Origin: Lotus japonicus
Lineage: Eukaryota; Streptophyta; Magnoliopsida; Fabales; Fabaceae
Length of the DNA: 64,000 bases
Direction: 5' to 3'
NCBI RefSeq assembly: GCF_012489685.1
Contig: NC_080042.1
Location: forward strand, 36,523,158 to 36,587,157
Shown here: positions 52,701 to 61,296 of the stretch, piece by piece
How the letters are laid out: every line of letters starts with the position of its first letter
How positions within the stretch are numbered: the first letter of the stretch is position 1
Position numbers and translations under genes: made by a program
The notes under the pieces: generated by a model
The model's database searches: none
What the model was told of the DNA's origin: nothing
What the model saw: only the letters and a program-made list of their open reading frames with translations

Positions 52701-55183
52701 AAGAAGCGTTTACTCAGTTAAGAACATATCAAATGAAGTTGAATCCTGAGAAGTGTTCTTTTGGGATCCAGGGAGGAAAGTTCTTGGGATTTATGTTAAC
52801 ATCAAGAGGAATAGAAGTGAACCCTGATAAGGGAAGGGCGATCTTGGAGATGAAAAGCCCAACAAGTGTAAAGGAGGTTCAGCGTTTGACAGGGCGAATG
52901 GCCGCCTTGTCACGTTTCTTGCCAATGGCGGGTGACAAAGCGGCCCCGTTCTTCACATGTTTAAAAAAGAATTCAAAGTTTCAGTGGACAGAGGAATGCG
53001 AACAAGCTTTTACCAAATTGAAAGAAACATTGGCCACATTACCAGTACTCTCCAAGCCAACACCAGGCGTTCCATTAGTGCTCTATTTAGCGGTTACTGA
53101 CAAGGCGGTAAGTACGGTGTTGCTCCAGGAAGAAGGAAAAAAGCAGAAAGTTATATATTTCGTGAGCCATACTTTACAGGGGGCAGAATTGCGGTACCAA
53201 AAAATTGAAAAGGCGGCTTTGGCGATTCTGAAAACTGCAAGGCGCCTCAGACCTTACTTCCAAAGTTTCCAAGTCAAAGTTAAAACTGATGTTCCCTTAA
53301 GGCAAGTACTTCAGAAGCCTGATTTATCAGGGCGATTGGTTAGCTGGTCAGTTGAGCTATCAGAATATGACATACAATATGAGCCAAGGGGCCAAGTCAC
53401 AGTCCAGAGTTTAATTGACTTCGTCGCGGAATTAACACCCACTGAAGGAGAGAAGACTCAAGGAGAATGGGTCCTGTCTGTGGATGGATCCTCTAATAAC
53501 ACTGGAAGTGGGGCGGGAATAACAATCGAAAGTCCAGATAAAATGATCATTGAACAGTCTCTCAAGTTCGAGTTCAAGGCGAGCAATAATCAATCTGAGT
53601 ACGAGGCTCTGATTGCCGGCTTAAGGTTGGCCATTGAGCTGGGAGTCCAGAAGTTATTTATCAAAGGAGATTCGCAGTTAGTGGTTAAGCAAGTGAAAGG
53701 CGAGTACCAGGTGAAGGATCCGCAACTATCCAAATATTTGGAAGTGGTGCGCAGATTGATGATGGAGGTCAAAGAAATCAAAATAGAACATGTCCCGAGG
53801 GGACAAAATGAGAGGGCTGATGTGTTGGCGAAGTTGGCAAGCACAGGGAGATTGGGCAACTACCAAACAGTCATTCAAGAAACCCTGCCTCGCCCGAGCA
53901 TTGATTTGGTAGAAATAAAGTTGAAAGCTGTAAAGTCAGTCAGTGAGGGCGAGCTACCTTGGATGGAATCGATTAAGACCTTCTTAGAGAATCCACCAAA
54001 GGAGGATGATTTGAACACGAGAACAAAACGCAGGGAAGCCAGTTTCTACACACTGGTGGATGGTGAGTTGTATCGGCGGGGAATCATGTCTCCTATGCTC
54101 AAATGTGTCGATACCAAGGACGCCCTCGGAATAATGGCGGAAGTCCACGAAGGTGTGTGTTCTAGTCATATCGGCGGGCGATCCTTGGCAATAAAAGTGA
54201 TAAGAGCAGGATTCTATTGGCCAACCATGAAGAAGGATTGTTTGGAGTATGTGAAGAAATGTGAAAAATGTCAAGTCTTTTCTGATTTGCACAAGGCTCC
54301 ACCAGAAGAATTAACAACCATGATGGCGCCCTGGCCGTTCGCCATGTGGGGGACTGATATCTTAGGACCATTCCCTGTAGCGAAGGCACAAATGAAGTAC
54401 ATCATCGTGGCGGTTGATTACTTCACTAAGTGGATAGAAGCCGAGGCGGTGGCGACTATCACAGCCGCCAAGGTCAGGAACTTCCTGTGGCGAAGGATTG
54501 TTTGTAGATTTGGGGTCCCCATGGCGTTAGTAATGGATAATGGAACCCAATTCACAAGTAGTGTTACCCAGGAATTTTGTGCAGAAATGGGAATCGAGAT
54601 GCGATTTGCCTCTGTAGAACATCCACAAACCAACGGGCAGGCTGAGTCGGCTAACAAGGTTATCCTGAAAGGTTTAAAAAAGAAACTGGATGAAGCAAAA
54701 GGGCTTTGGGCGGAGGAACTACCAGGCGTTCTTTGGGCATACAACACCACGGAACAGTCAAGCACAAAGGAAACCCCGTATCGTCTAACTTATGGAACTG
54801 ACGCCATGCTCCCAGTGGAAATTGAAAACCAAAGTTGGCGAGTGGCTCGGTTTAATGAAAATGACAACGGAGAAAACTTAATAGCAAATCTAATCATGCT
54901 GCCCGAGGAACAACGAGAGGCTCACATAAGAAATGAGGCGGGAAAAGTGAAGGTGGCAAGAAAGTTCTCAACGAAAGTAGTGCCAAGAAAAATGAGGGTA
55001 GGAGACTTAGTGCTCCGAAAAAATACAATACCCGATAAACACAACAAACTTTCACCCAACTGGGGCGGGCCTTACAGGATTATAGGCGATGTTGGAGGAG
55101 GAGCTTATAAGTTGGAACAACTAAGCGGTCAAAAGGTTCCACGAACATGGAACGCCTCTCATCTAAAGCAGTATTTTAGTTAA
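49733..55183 (+). CDS. intact Tat gag-pol polyprotein, 1816 aa
   Basis: One open frame from the ATG at 49733, the first after the PBS, to TAA at 55181. In order: Arg/Gly-rich N-terminus (residues about 9-27), gag core (about 165-300), a CCHC-like knuckle from Cys449, protease with DQGSS at 592 (Gln where Ser or Thr is usual), RT with YVDD at 971-974, RNase H about 1110-1205, and a second archaeal-type RNase H with the first Asp at 1251. The integrase has an HHCC finger about 1470-1515 and core D1542, D1602, E1638, a DD35E spacing. The protein makes particles, copies RNA to cDNA and integrates it. Gag and pol share one frame, so gag excess would need proteolysis or splicing rather than frameshifting. 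All catalytic residues I checked are present. Confidence 0.95.
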   Translation: METRSCGVGRRDHRRRGGGRHGGRGGGRNTNRPLLDEQEQEASSEGVHSVAPSPASLVNAAPGRPSDLIAKSDPGVRRRSTPPNYVNLEDLKTTAPRRAQEAVTGITPAALQQMLDTLQKVQSQNEQLQAQVEYLTQRQDFKQEQRLEAEDVVEFQPFVPAITRVDIPKHLQTMALDAFSGESDPMEHLRYFNTKMVIGGATDAVKCRLLPSTFKGMAMQWFIRQPPFSIDNFTDLSTKFLTQFSANKTTKATMFDLISIHQQPGEKLKTYMARFSKMAVQLEDENPDVCLASFKYGLRAGDLNRDLTRRPAKDMMDLRARVQEFILIEQDDQKKQEREEGRKQSQSGGVSQDKSKAGKETRIAQTPRVPRPGPYQNSKPGFQNTWHRNSQGPTAATAGQPGALPTPVPLTKLNAPLSTILRAVGQTNVVQYPPPPRRPPANVDTNRWCEYHKALGHTTDNCWNLRREIDRLIKAGHLANFVKDTAAPEVAKITQGDKGKGKEIVEELGDPVGECSSIAGGFGGGAISSKARKRYVAAIHSVQESNEGECWVNHSPIIFTPQDFTHVIPHDNDPIVVTIRVNNYVTKKVFLDQGSSADIIYGDAFDRLGLKESDLKPYRGTLVGFTGDRVSVRGYVEIPTAFGEGEFVKKFQVKYLVLACRANYNVLLGRDTLNKVCAVISTAHLTVKYPACNGKVGILRVDQNAARECYLRSVALYGRKAAKESHRITEIFPQEGFSLDPRDDADDFRPQPLEETKQVQVKDKFLKIGSGLTTGQEDRLITLLGDNLDLFAWTINDVPGIDPKVITHKLAIRPGATPVIQPRRRMSEEKNKAVQLETEKLIKARFIREVQYPTWLANVVMVKKANGKWRMCTDYTSLNKVCPKDSYPLPNVDKLVDGASGNELLSLMDAYSGYNQIMMHPSDEESTTFMTNQANYCYKTMPFGLKNAGATYQRLMDKIFSKQVGRNMEVYVDDMIVKSARASDHGGDLKEAFTQLRTYQMKLNPEKCSFGIQGGKFLGFMLTSRGIEVNPDKGRAILEMKSPTSVKEVQRLTGRMAALSRFLPMAGDKAAPFFTCLKKNSKFQWTEECEQAFTKLKETLATLPVLSKPTPGVPLVLYLAVTDKAVSTVLLQEEGKKQKVIYFVSHTLQGAELRYQKIEKAALAILKTARRLRPYFQSFQVKVKTDVPLRQVLQKPDLSGRLVSWSVELSEYDIQYEPRGQVTVQSLIDFVAELTPTEGEKTQGEWVLSVDGSSNNTGSGAGITIESPDKMIIEQSLKFEFKASNNQSEYEALIAGLRLAIELGVQKLFIKGDSQLVVKQVKGEYQVKDPQLSKYLEVVRRLMMEVKEIKIEHVPRGQNERADVLAKLASTGRLGNYQTVIQETLPRPSIDLVEIKLKAVKSVSEGELPWMESIKTFLENPPKEDDLNTRTKRREASFYTLVDGELYRRGIMSPMLKCVDTKDALGIMAEVHEGVCSSHIGGRSLAIKVIRAGFYWPTMKKDCLEYVKKCEKCQVFSDLHKAPPEELTTMMAPWPFAMWGTDILGPFPVAKAQMKYIIVAVDYFTKWIEAEAVATITAAKVRNFLWRRIVCRFGVPMALVMDNGTQFTSSVTQEFCAEMGIEMRFASVEHPQTNGQAESANKVILKGLKKKLDEAKGLWAEELPGVLWAYNTTEQSSTKETPYRLTYGTDAMLPVEIENQSWRVARFNENDNGENLIANLIMLPEEQREAHIRNEAGKVKVARKFSTKVVPRKMRVGDLVLRKNTIPDKHNKLSPNWGGPYRIIGDVGGGAYKLEQLSGQKVPRTWNASHLKQYFS

Positions 55184-55663
55184 TAGAAACAACAAATGTA
55201 AATGAAGTCGCACTCTTTTTCCCTTTCTTTGGAAAGGTTTTTAATGAGGCGACATTTGTAATGAAGGGACAATTGTTCCCATACGAAAGAAAATTAATGA
55301 AAAGATCATTTCAACAGAATCGCATATATTTTTTTTATATTACGAGTTCATGCAATGCAAATCATATCAAGGTATGCAATACCGCGAGTAAACCTTTCGG
55401 AATAAGAGAGTATCGCCTTCAAAAGTTAAAAGCCTTGGCAATTCTAGTGGCCACTAGAAACCAAGCCTCGTCGAAAAATCGGCTAAGGTATGTAAACCAA
55501 AGTAACAACGAAATTTGGAAACAACTAAAACAACGAATGAACTTAAGATGATATCCATTTAAAGTAGAGAAAAGGGGGCGACACCCATACATGATTGGGA
55601 ATGAAAATAAAAGACAGGGCAATGCCCAAAGAAAAATTTCAACTTCATAAAATAAAAACAAAT
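55184..55663. other. E2 spacer between the pol and antisense 3' ends
   Basis: Counterpart of 5416-5888, with small indels between the two. Holds the convergent 3' ends; no ORF of note. Confidence 0.6.
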
Positions 55664-57798
55664 TCAAGCCAGGTTCTCGTTGTTGGCGTTGTTGCCCTGG
55701 CTTGTCCCAGCTTGAGGATCTTCCTTCTCTTGATCCTCATTCCTGTGCTGCTCATTCCCATCCTCGCCATCTTCTTCAGGCTCACTCTCATCATCGAATT
55801 GGGGAAGGAGGTCGAGGCTAATGTCATCATCACCAACTACTTGACCATCCTTGATCTCCTTCAGCCACCCAATGCGGGAAAGATCAAAGCCCGGCTCAAC
55901 TACACTGATCTGCTCTTTGGCCGCCAGAAAGCCTTGAGCATATTGGAAAGAAGCACGCCCTATGATGGAAGCATTCAGGCGATCATATTTCTTTTCCAAC
56001 TTCTGATATTTGGCTTGAATGGCAGTGTGCTTGTCATTTATGGCTTCTTTAAGAGACTTGGTCTTTTGAAGAAGCAGGTCCGAAGCAGCCAAGTCTTCAG
56101 TTAACTTAGCACACTTCTCCTCAGCAGATTTCAGCTTTTTGTTGGCAGTCTCAGCATCAGTTTTAGCCCGCTCATAGGCTGTCTTGTAATCAGCTGCCTT
56201 CTTCTCAAAACGGTTCTTGGCTGAGATCAACTCCTTCACGCACTGAGCCATTCCCGCCACAGTACTGGCGGCAGAAAGCGCGTGATGGATCGCCATGGAA
56301 GCAATGTTGGGGGGGCCTTGACCGGAAATGTCCTTGTGAATCCGGTTGTCAAAAGTACGGGTCATGAATTCCAGCCCATTGAAGTGGGGATCCGACAAGT
56401 TCAGCAAGGGGGGAGGAGCCTCGCCACCAATGGCTGAACTAGGGCCAGCTTGGTTAAATGGAGTTGGTGGGCGGTTGGTCAGCGCGCTTGAATCTTGTTG
56501 AGGGGGCGGGACATTGTCATGTCCCTTCTTTTTCTCAGCTGGATGACTTTTTGGATCGAGAGTCGATTGGTGGAGAGGCTTACCACCAGCAGCACCTGAA
56601 GTTTTTTGACGTTTAGGGTCCCTGACGTTGTCAGAACCCAAAGTACCTTCATTCTTCTTCTTCTGCTCAGTTTTGGCGGCCCTCTTCTTCGCCGCCGCAG
56701 CAGACTGGGCGAGGTATTCCTTCATCTTGATTGGGTTCGCATCAACCTTGCCTTTTCCCATCGTAGCTGTATGGAAAACACCAATTAGACGAGATACATG
56801 AACAAAAAGAAAAAGAAGTTACGTACAAAGATTATAAACTTACTAAAAAATTGATTTAAAGTGTCGGATTTCGACGCCTCAATCAAGTCGTGACCAGAAA
56901 TTACTGGTAGTGTGCGGAGGTAATCGGCGACGCCTTGTTCAGATTCATCCAAGGCGTCGTATGAAACGGATATTTTTCGGCGAGGGTTCTTTGTCCAGTA
57001 AAAAGGGAAGAGAGGGTTATTGTCGGAATCTCGGAACAAGTTCTTTATTTCGGGCGACTCCATAACTTTAAAGTATTTCTTCTGCCATACTTTGTAATGG
57101 CTTTTAAGGGCGGTGAATCGACTCATGTTCTTACGGGCTAATAGTGGAACCCATTTCACAGAAGTAGGTTTAGTGGTGACTGATTTATAGAAAAGGAAGA
57201 ACAAAGGATAGGTTGGAGTGAAACTCAAGTGTTCACAAAGAATTTCAAAGCAGCGGAGAAAACCCCAGGCGTTGGGCTGGAGTTGGCAAGGCGCCACATT
57301 CAGAAAAGAAAGAACGTGACATATAAACGGCGAGAAAGGAAGTTTGATGTTCAAGTCTAAGAAGAAATAGCCATAAACAAAGAAAAAATCGGGCGATTCA
57401 TCGGCTGGTTCTTTACGCAACAGAACACAGTCATCTTCGCCACATGGGAGGACATTCAACAGATGATCTTCATTATTCGAGGTGGCGGGATTTATCTTCG
57501 TGAACCCTTGAGCAGATATTCGAAGCGAACTAATGCTCCCAACGCTGCTCCAGATAGAATGCAACAGACATTTATCTTCAACTAAATGCACGTCAGAGCG
57601 CCATTCAGGTGAAGACAAATCTCCATTAGAGGAGAGAATTGAGTCTACAGAGCCGGCGGGACCGGAATCATCATGGGTAGAAGGCGAGGAGTGAATTTCA
57701 ATTATAGAGGGGGCGACAACTTCCTCCTCCGTGGAGGGTGAAGAAAGTTCTAGGGAAGAAAGGCTAGCGTTTGGTAAAGACATGCGAGGCAGTTTCAT
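55664..57798 (-). CDS. intact spliced antisense gene of E2, Transposase_28-like plus coiled coil, 685 aa
   Basis: Exon 1 is 57798-56844, the intron 56843-56767 (77 nt; GTAAGT donor, CATACAG acceptor), exon 2 56766-55664. Splicing joins the two frames as ...NQFF-TTMGKGK, so the ATG that opens exon 2's own ORF becomes residue 321. Residues about 10-75 are Ser-rich and acidic. Residues about 153-190 carry LPFSPFICHVLSFL and LQPNAWGFL, the signature of the PF04195 family found in plant gypsy elements. Exon 2 begins with a basic Ala/Lys segment, then Pro/Gly-rich text, a coiled coil (about 485-575) and an acidic tail. Its role is not known to me; antisense ORFs are reported from Tat-group elements such as Grande. 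Two start codons are possible (57798, 57783). Confidence 0.8.
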
Positions 57799-58107
57799 AA
57801 AAAGAAGAAAGAAGATGAACAAACTAAAAGTAAAAAGAAGATGAACAGAGTCAAAAGAAGAAAGAAGATGAACAGAGTCAGAGAAAAAAGAAGTAAACGA
57901 AGAATCTCAAGAAAGAGAAAAACTAACCAGGGGAAGAACTGTGGATTTGAGAAAGGAGAACGTCGGCGATAGGAGAGCACCGCGCAATGACGACGGCCGG
58001 AGGAAGAAAAGGTTCACCGGAGTTCAAAGAAGAGAATGAAAGCTGCGGTGAAAAGGTTTTCAGAACAAAAGTTTTAAGAAAGTGAAAAATGAAAAGTAAA
58101 AAGGGGT

Positions 58108-58114
58108 TTTTATA
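58108..58114 (-). promoter_or_regulatory. TATA box candidate for the E2 antisense gene
   Basis: TATAAAA on the minus strand, about 310 nt before the ATG, conserved with E1. Confidence 0.5.
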
Positions 58115-58469
58115 GAGAGAAAGGAGGAGAGAGAATGAGTGGGGGAAGATCGTGGGATTGTGGGATTTGAAATTCGAAAAGGTAGGAAGCGAAAAGACAT
58201 TACTCCTCGAGACGCACAACTGAAAATTGCATTTATAACAAATGATGACGAAATCCCGGAAAACAAGGATACGTGCGTCAGTTGAAAAGACGTGATTGAC
58301 GGTTATGATTAATGGCGACATATCTTTGAAACGGCAACAAAGGTGGCGAAGCGTGAAAATGGCGATGTAACAACGAAAGTAAAATGGCGATGAATGAATA
58401 AACAATAGAGGCGAACTACTGGGTAACATGATGAAGACATTTCGACTCAATTACTCGAGTCTCATGTCT

Positions 58470-58479
58470 TGGGGGCATG
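58470..58479 (+). other. polypurine tract of E2
   Basis: TGGGGGCATG before the 3' LTR, as in E1. Confidence 0.75.
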
Positions 58480-58857
58480 TGGACTGGGCGGGACATAAAG
58501 AAGATTATGTCCCGCCCAAAATGAACAAATAACCATTGAAGATAGCCATGGCGGGAAAGGCGACACGACGAACTTCATTGCCCTCCCTTAGATGATGGAC
58601 CCACAAGCCAGCTGGAAGATTCCTTTGGATTTGTCTTATATGTACAGGGATTTGGGCCCTGATTGTCAGGCCCAAATATAGGAAAGGTTCATATCATGAC
58701 CACCCCCTCTATAAAAGGGGAGGTCATCCACTTGTACGAAACCAACTTTTTCAGCATTAATGAGAATATTCCTTTTATGGTAGTTTTGCTATTTTAGTGC
58801 TCTGCTAGGGTTTACTTTTTGTCTTTCTCTTACGTAAGCTTGCCCTAGTACAGAACA
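58480..58857 (+). repeat. 3' LTR of E2 (378 bp)
   Basis: Differs from the 5' LTR at three transitions only. Hairpin at 58486-58517, GCGGGAAA at 58551-58558. Confidence 0.95.
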
Positions 58858-58862
58858 ATGAC

Positions 58863-59262
58863 CACTATCAGGAGCTACTTGCACATAAGTTATCCACATA
58901 AAAAGCAGAAGATGCAACTTGAAACAAACATAGTCATTGTCTTGAACTTGTTTTCAAATTAAACAGACCAAAGCTAACACTAACAAAACACAGTCTTCAC
59001 AGTAGCAACATAGGTCTTCACAGTACCAGCACAAATTATTACAAACCATAGCAGATAGAGTCAAACCATAGCAGATAGAGTCTTCAAACTACTCCCCCTT
59101 TTTAGCCAAATTTGGCAAAGGGTGCACAAATACATCCAAAGACAAAAGAAAGTAGCAAAATAACATAACAGGCTAGTCTTCAGAACTGGATTCCTCTCCA
59201 GATTCTTCTGCACTCTCCTCTTCACTCTCATCATACCCTTCCTCCTCTTCCTTGCTCCCATC
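58863..59262 (-). other. SIRE-like element 2 spacer between env-like gene and PPT
   Basis: Non-coding, with a CT-rich tract on the minus strand. On the other side of E2 it continues at 49294-49112. Confidence 0.5.
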
Positions 59263-61059
59263 CTAAGCAGCAGTAGCAGCAGCACTTTGCTCACCTCCTT
59301 GGCGTTCTTCTTCTTGCAGCTTGAGAAGCAAAGCATCAACCTTGAGCTTCATGGCAGTGCTCACCCTAATTGTCTCCTGCAAAGCCTTGGAGACTTCCTG
59401 TAATTCAGTAATGATGGTCTGAGTGCCAGATTTAGTCACAGGAGGGGCAGATGTTCTGCTGGTTGGCATGACAATGTCTAGGACATGTGGCTCCATAAAC
59501 AAGCGTTGATCCAAGGTGATTGGAACTCCACGAGACATAGCTACTTCATCAGCCCTGAGTATCTGAGGATGCTGCTTGAGAATGATCTCAGTAAGTAGTG
59601 AGGGAAATGAAACAGGCAGCTTCACAGCACAAGTATCAGCATGCTTCAATGTCTGCTAAAAAACAAAAGCACCAAAATCAAAAGTAATTGATTTGTCAAT
59701 CCTATAGATCAATTTGGCAAGGGTAGCAGAAACACCAGAGGTATGCTGAGTAGGAACCCAATTCACAGCACCAACCCTGTTGACAATTGCATATTTCACA
59801 CTGAGATTCCCAGTGGATAACAATTTCTTGTGAGGCCACTTCTTCACATGACTAGCAGTAAGTTCCTTGGCAATAGCATCCATGGACACTTCTTCATCAG
59901 CAAATTCAATAGCACTCCTTCCAAGTGCTTGATTGATTACAGCAGGTGAGAACACAACACATTCAGCCCTCACAAAGACTTTCCTGAATTCATCACTCTC
60001 AGGAAGTCCAACATCAACAGAGAGATTCACCAAGAATTCTCTCACAAGCTTCCCATAGCACCTCCCAACATGCTGGATTGTCTTCATCAGACCTGCCTTC
60101 TCAATAAGATCAATAACATCTTTGCACTCAAGAACATCAGGGCCAACTTCCCTTTCCTTGGCCATTCTTCTCTTGCAAACAAACTTCCACTTCTGAACAC
60201 TCTTTCTAAGTGAAAAGACACTTTATCAATAGGAACAGCAGGAACATTTTGAGGAATACGTTTACCAGAATATTTCTTTTTCTCAGAAGGTCGAATGTTC
60301 GAGACATCGGCTTCAACATCTGACTCAGAGTCTTCAACATCAACTGGAATCTTCCTTTCCTTCTTCTCACTGGGAGTCTTGACAGCCTTTTGCTTTCCCT
60401 TATCCTTCACACTTGCTTGTCTAGACTTGTAGGTTACATGAGAGGATTTGGATCTCTTTGGTGGAGTAGGAGTGACTTCAGGAGTAGAGACCCTTCTTTT
60501 TTCTTTTCATCCTGGTAGCAACGCTATCAGGTATGGACTTAGTCAGAAGAACATCATCAGAATCATCATTAGAGATGTCCTGAACCGGGGCTGGAGCCTG
60601 GATTGGCTCTTCAGTATTGGTATCCTCAGAATTTCCATTCTTTGGATCAGCATCCTTCGAAGAGGACGACACAGAGACATCAGGCTGGGTAGCATTGCCT
60701 GAATCTTCAAGAGAAGTGGAATCCTTTCCAGGATTTTCTTGATCAGAAATTTCCTGAGACACATATGTCTCAACATCGGGCACAACATTAGAAGAAGATT
60801 TCATAGGAGAACCTCCATCATTAATTTCCTCTTCATCAGTAACATTCTCACAGTGAGGGACATTGGTGGGTTCTTTGTTCTGAACCTTGGACATGTAGGT
60901 CTTTCTTGTTGGGTTTCTTGTCTTCGTCTTCCTATGAGCTTTCTTTGACACAGAGGATGGTTGAGAGGAACCACTCTTCAAACCCATGCATTTGACTTCT
61001 TTAGCAGTTCTTTCAATTTTTGCCTTGACAGAATCATTCTTTCCTGAACTTTGAGACAT
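59263..61059 (-). pseudogene. env-like gene of SIRE-like element 2, frameshifted
   Basis: Starts at ATG 61059 (MSQSSGKNDSVKAK) downstream of pol. The first frame, to 60478, is Ser/Asp/Glu-rich and basic at its start, and breaks in an A-rich run near 60495. A second frame runs 60410-60087, a third 60165-59656 with VFVRAECVVFSPAVINQALG, resembling the 'putative plant transposon protein' domain (PF20167). A TAG at 59658-59656 ends it, and the same frame resumes to 59263 with a coiled-coil-like end and Ala-rich tail. Sireviruses carry an ORF here once called envelope-like; no signal peptide or strong membrane segment is evident, so a role in entry is not supported. Confidence 0.65.
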
Positions 61060-61296
61060 GATGAAACGAGAGCAAACACAAACAGAGCACAGAATGTTGA
61101 AAGAGAATTGAAATTGAGAGACAATGAGACTAGTATAAGATGAATTCACTAGCGGTTGAGGAAACCCTATTTGCCCGTTGGAGGTAGTTATAGGATGAGT
61201 GAATGAAAAAGTAATCTTCTCTCTGCTGATGTCACAACGGCAGTTAATGATGATCAAAAATAAACTAGCCGTTAACACAATGTGGCACGATAATTG

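Larger units (their letters stand above)
49295..58857 (+). mobile_element. E2: complete Tat-lineage Ty3/gypsy retrotransposon, TSD ATGAC
   Basis: The 378-bp LTRs are at 49295-49672 and 58480-58857, with ATGAC on each side (49290-49294, 58858-58862). Total 9563 bp. PBS from 49674, intact gag-pol 49733-55183, intact antisense gene 57798-55664, PPT 58470-58479. The LTRs differ at three positions, all transitions, so the insertion is young. It lies in the 3' spacer of a SIRE-like Copia element of opposite orientation. Confidence 0.96.

Noticed and set aside
55595..56104. Plus-strand ORF of 169 codons opposite the antisense gene, also seen at 5826-6188
   Set aside because: Shadow of antisense exon 2; the translation looks like reverse-read coiled coil, and the length differs between copies.
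57923..58450. 175-codon minus-strand ORF upstream of the antisense gene, present in E1 and E2
   Set aside because: It overlaps the TATA box of the antisense gene, has no recognised motif and no fitting splice link. Presence in both is expected from their closeness.
59263..61059. True viral envelope protein
   Set aside because: No signal peptide, strong transmembrane segment or furin-like site seen; resemblance is to the plant PF20167 type domain.
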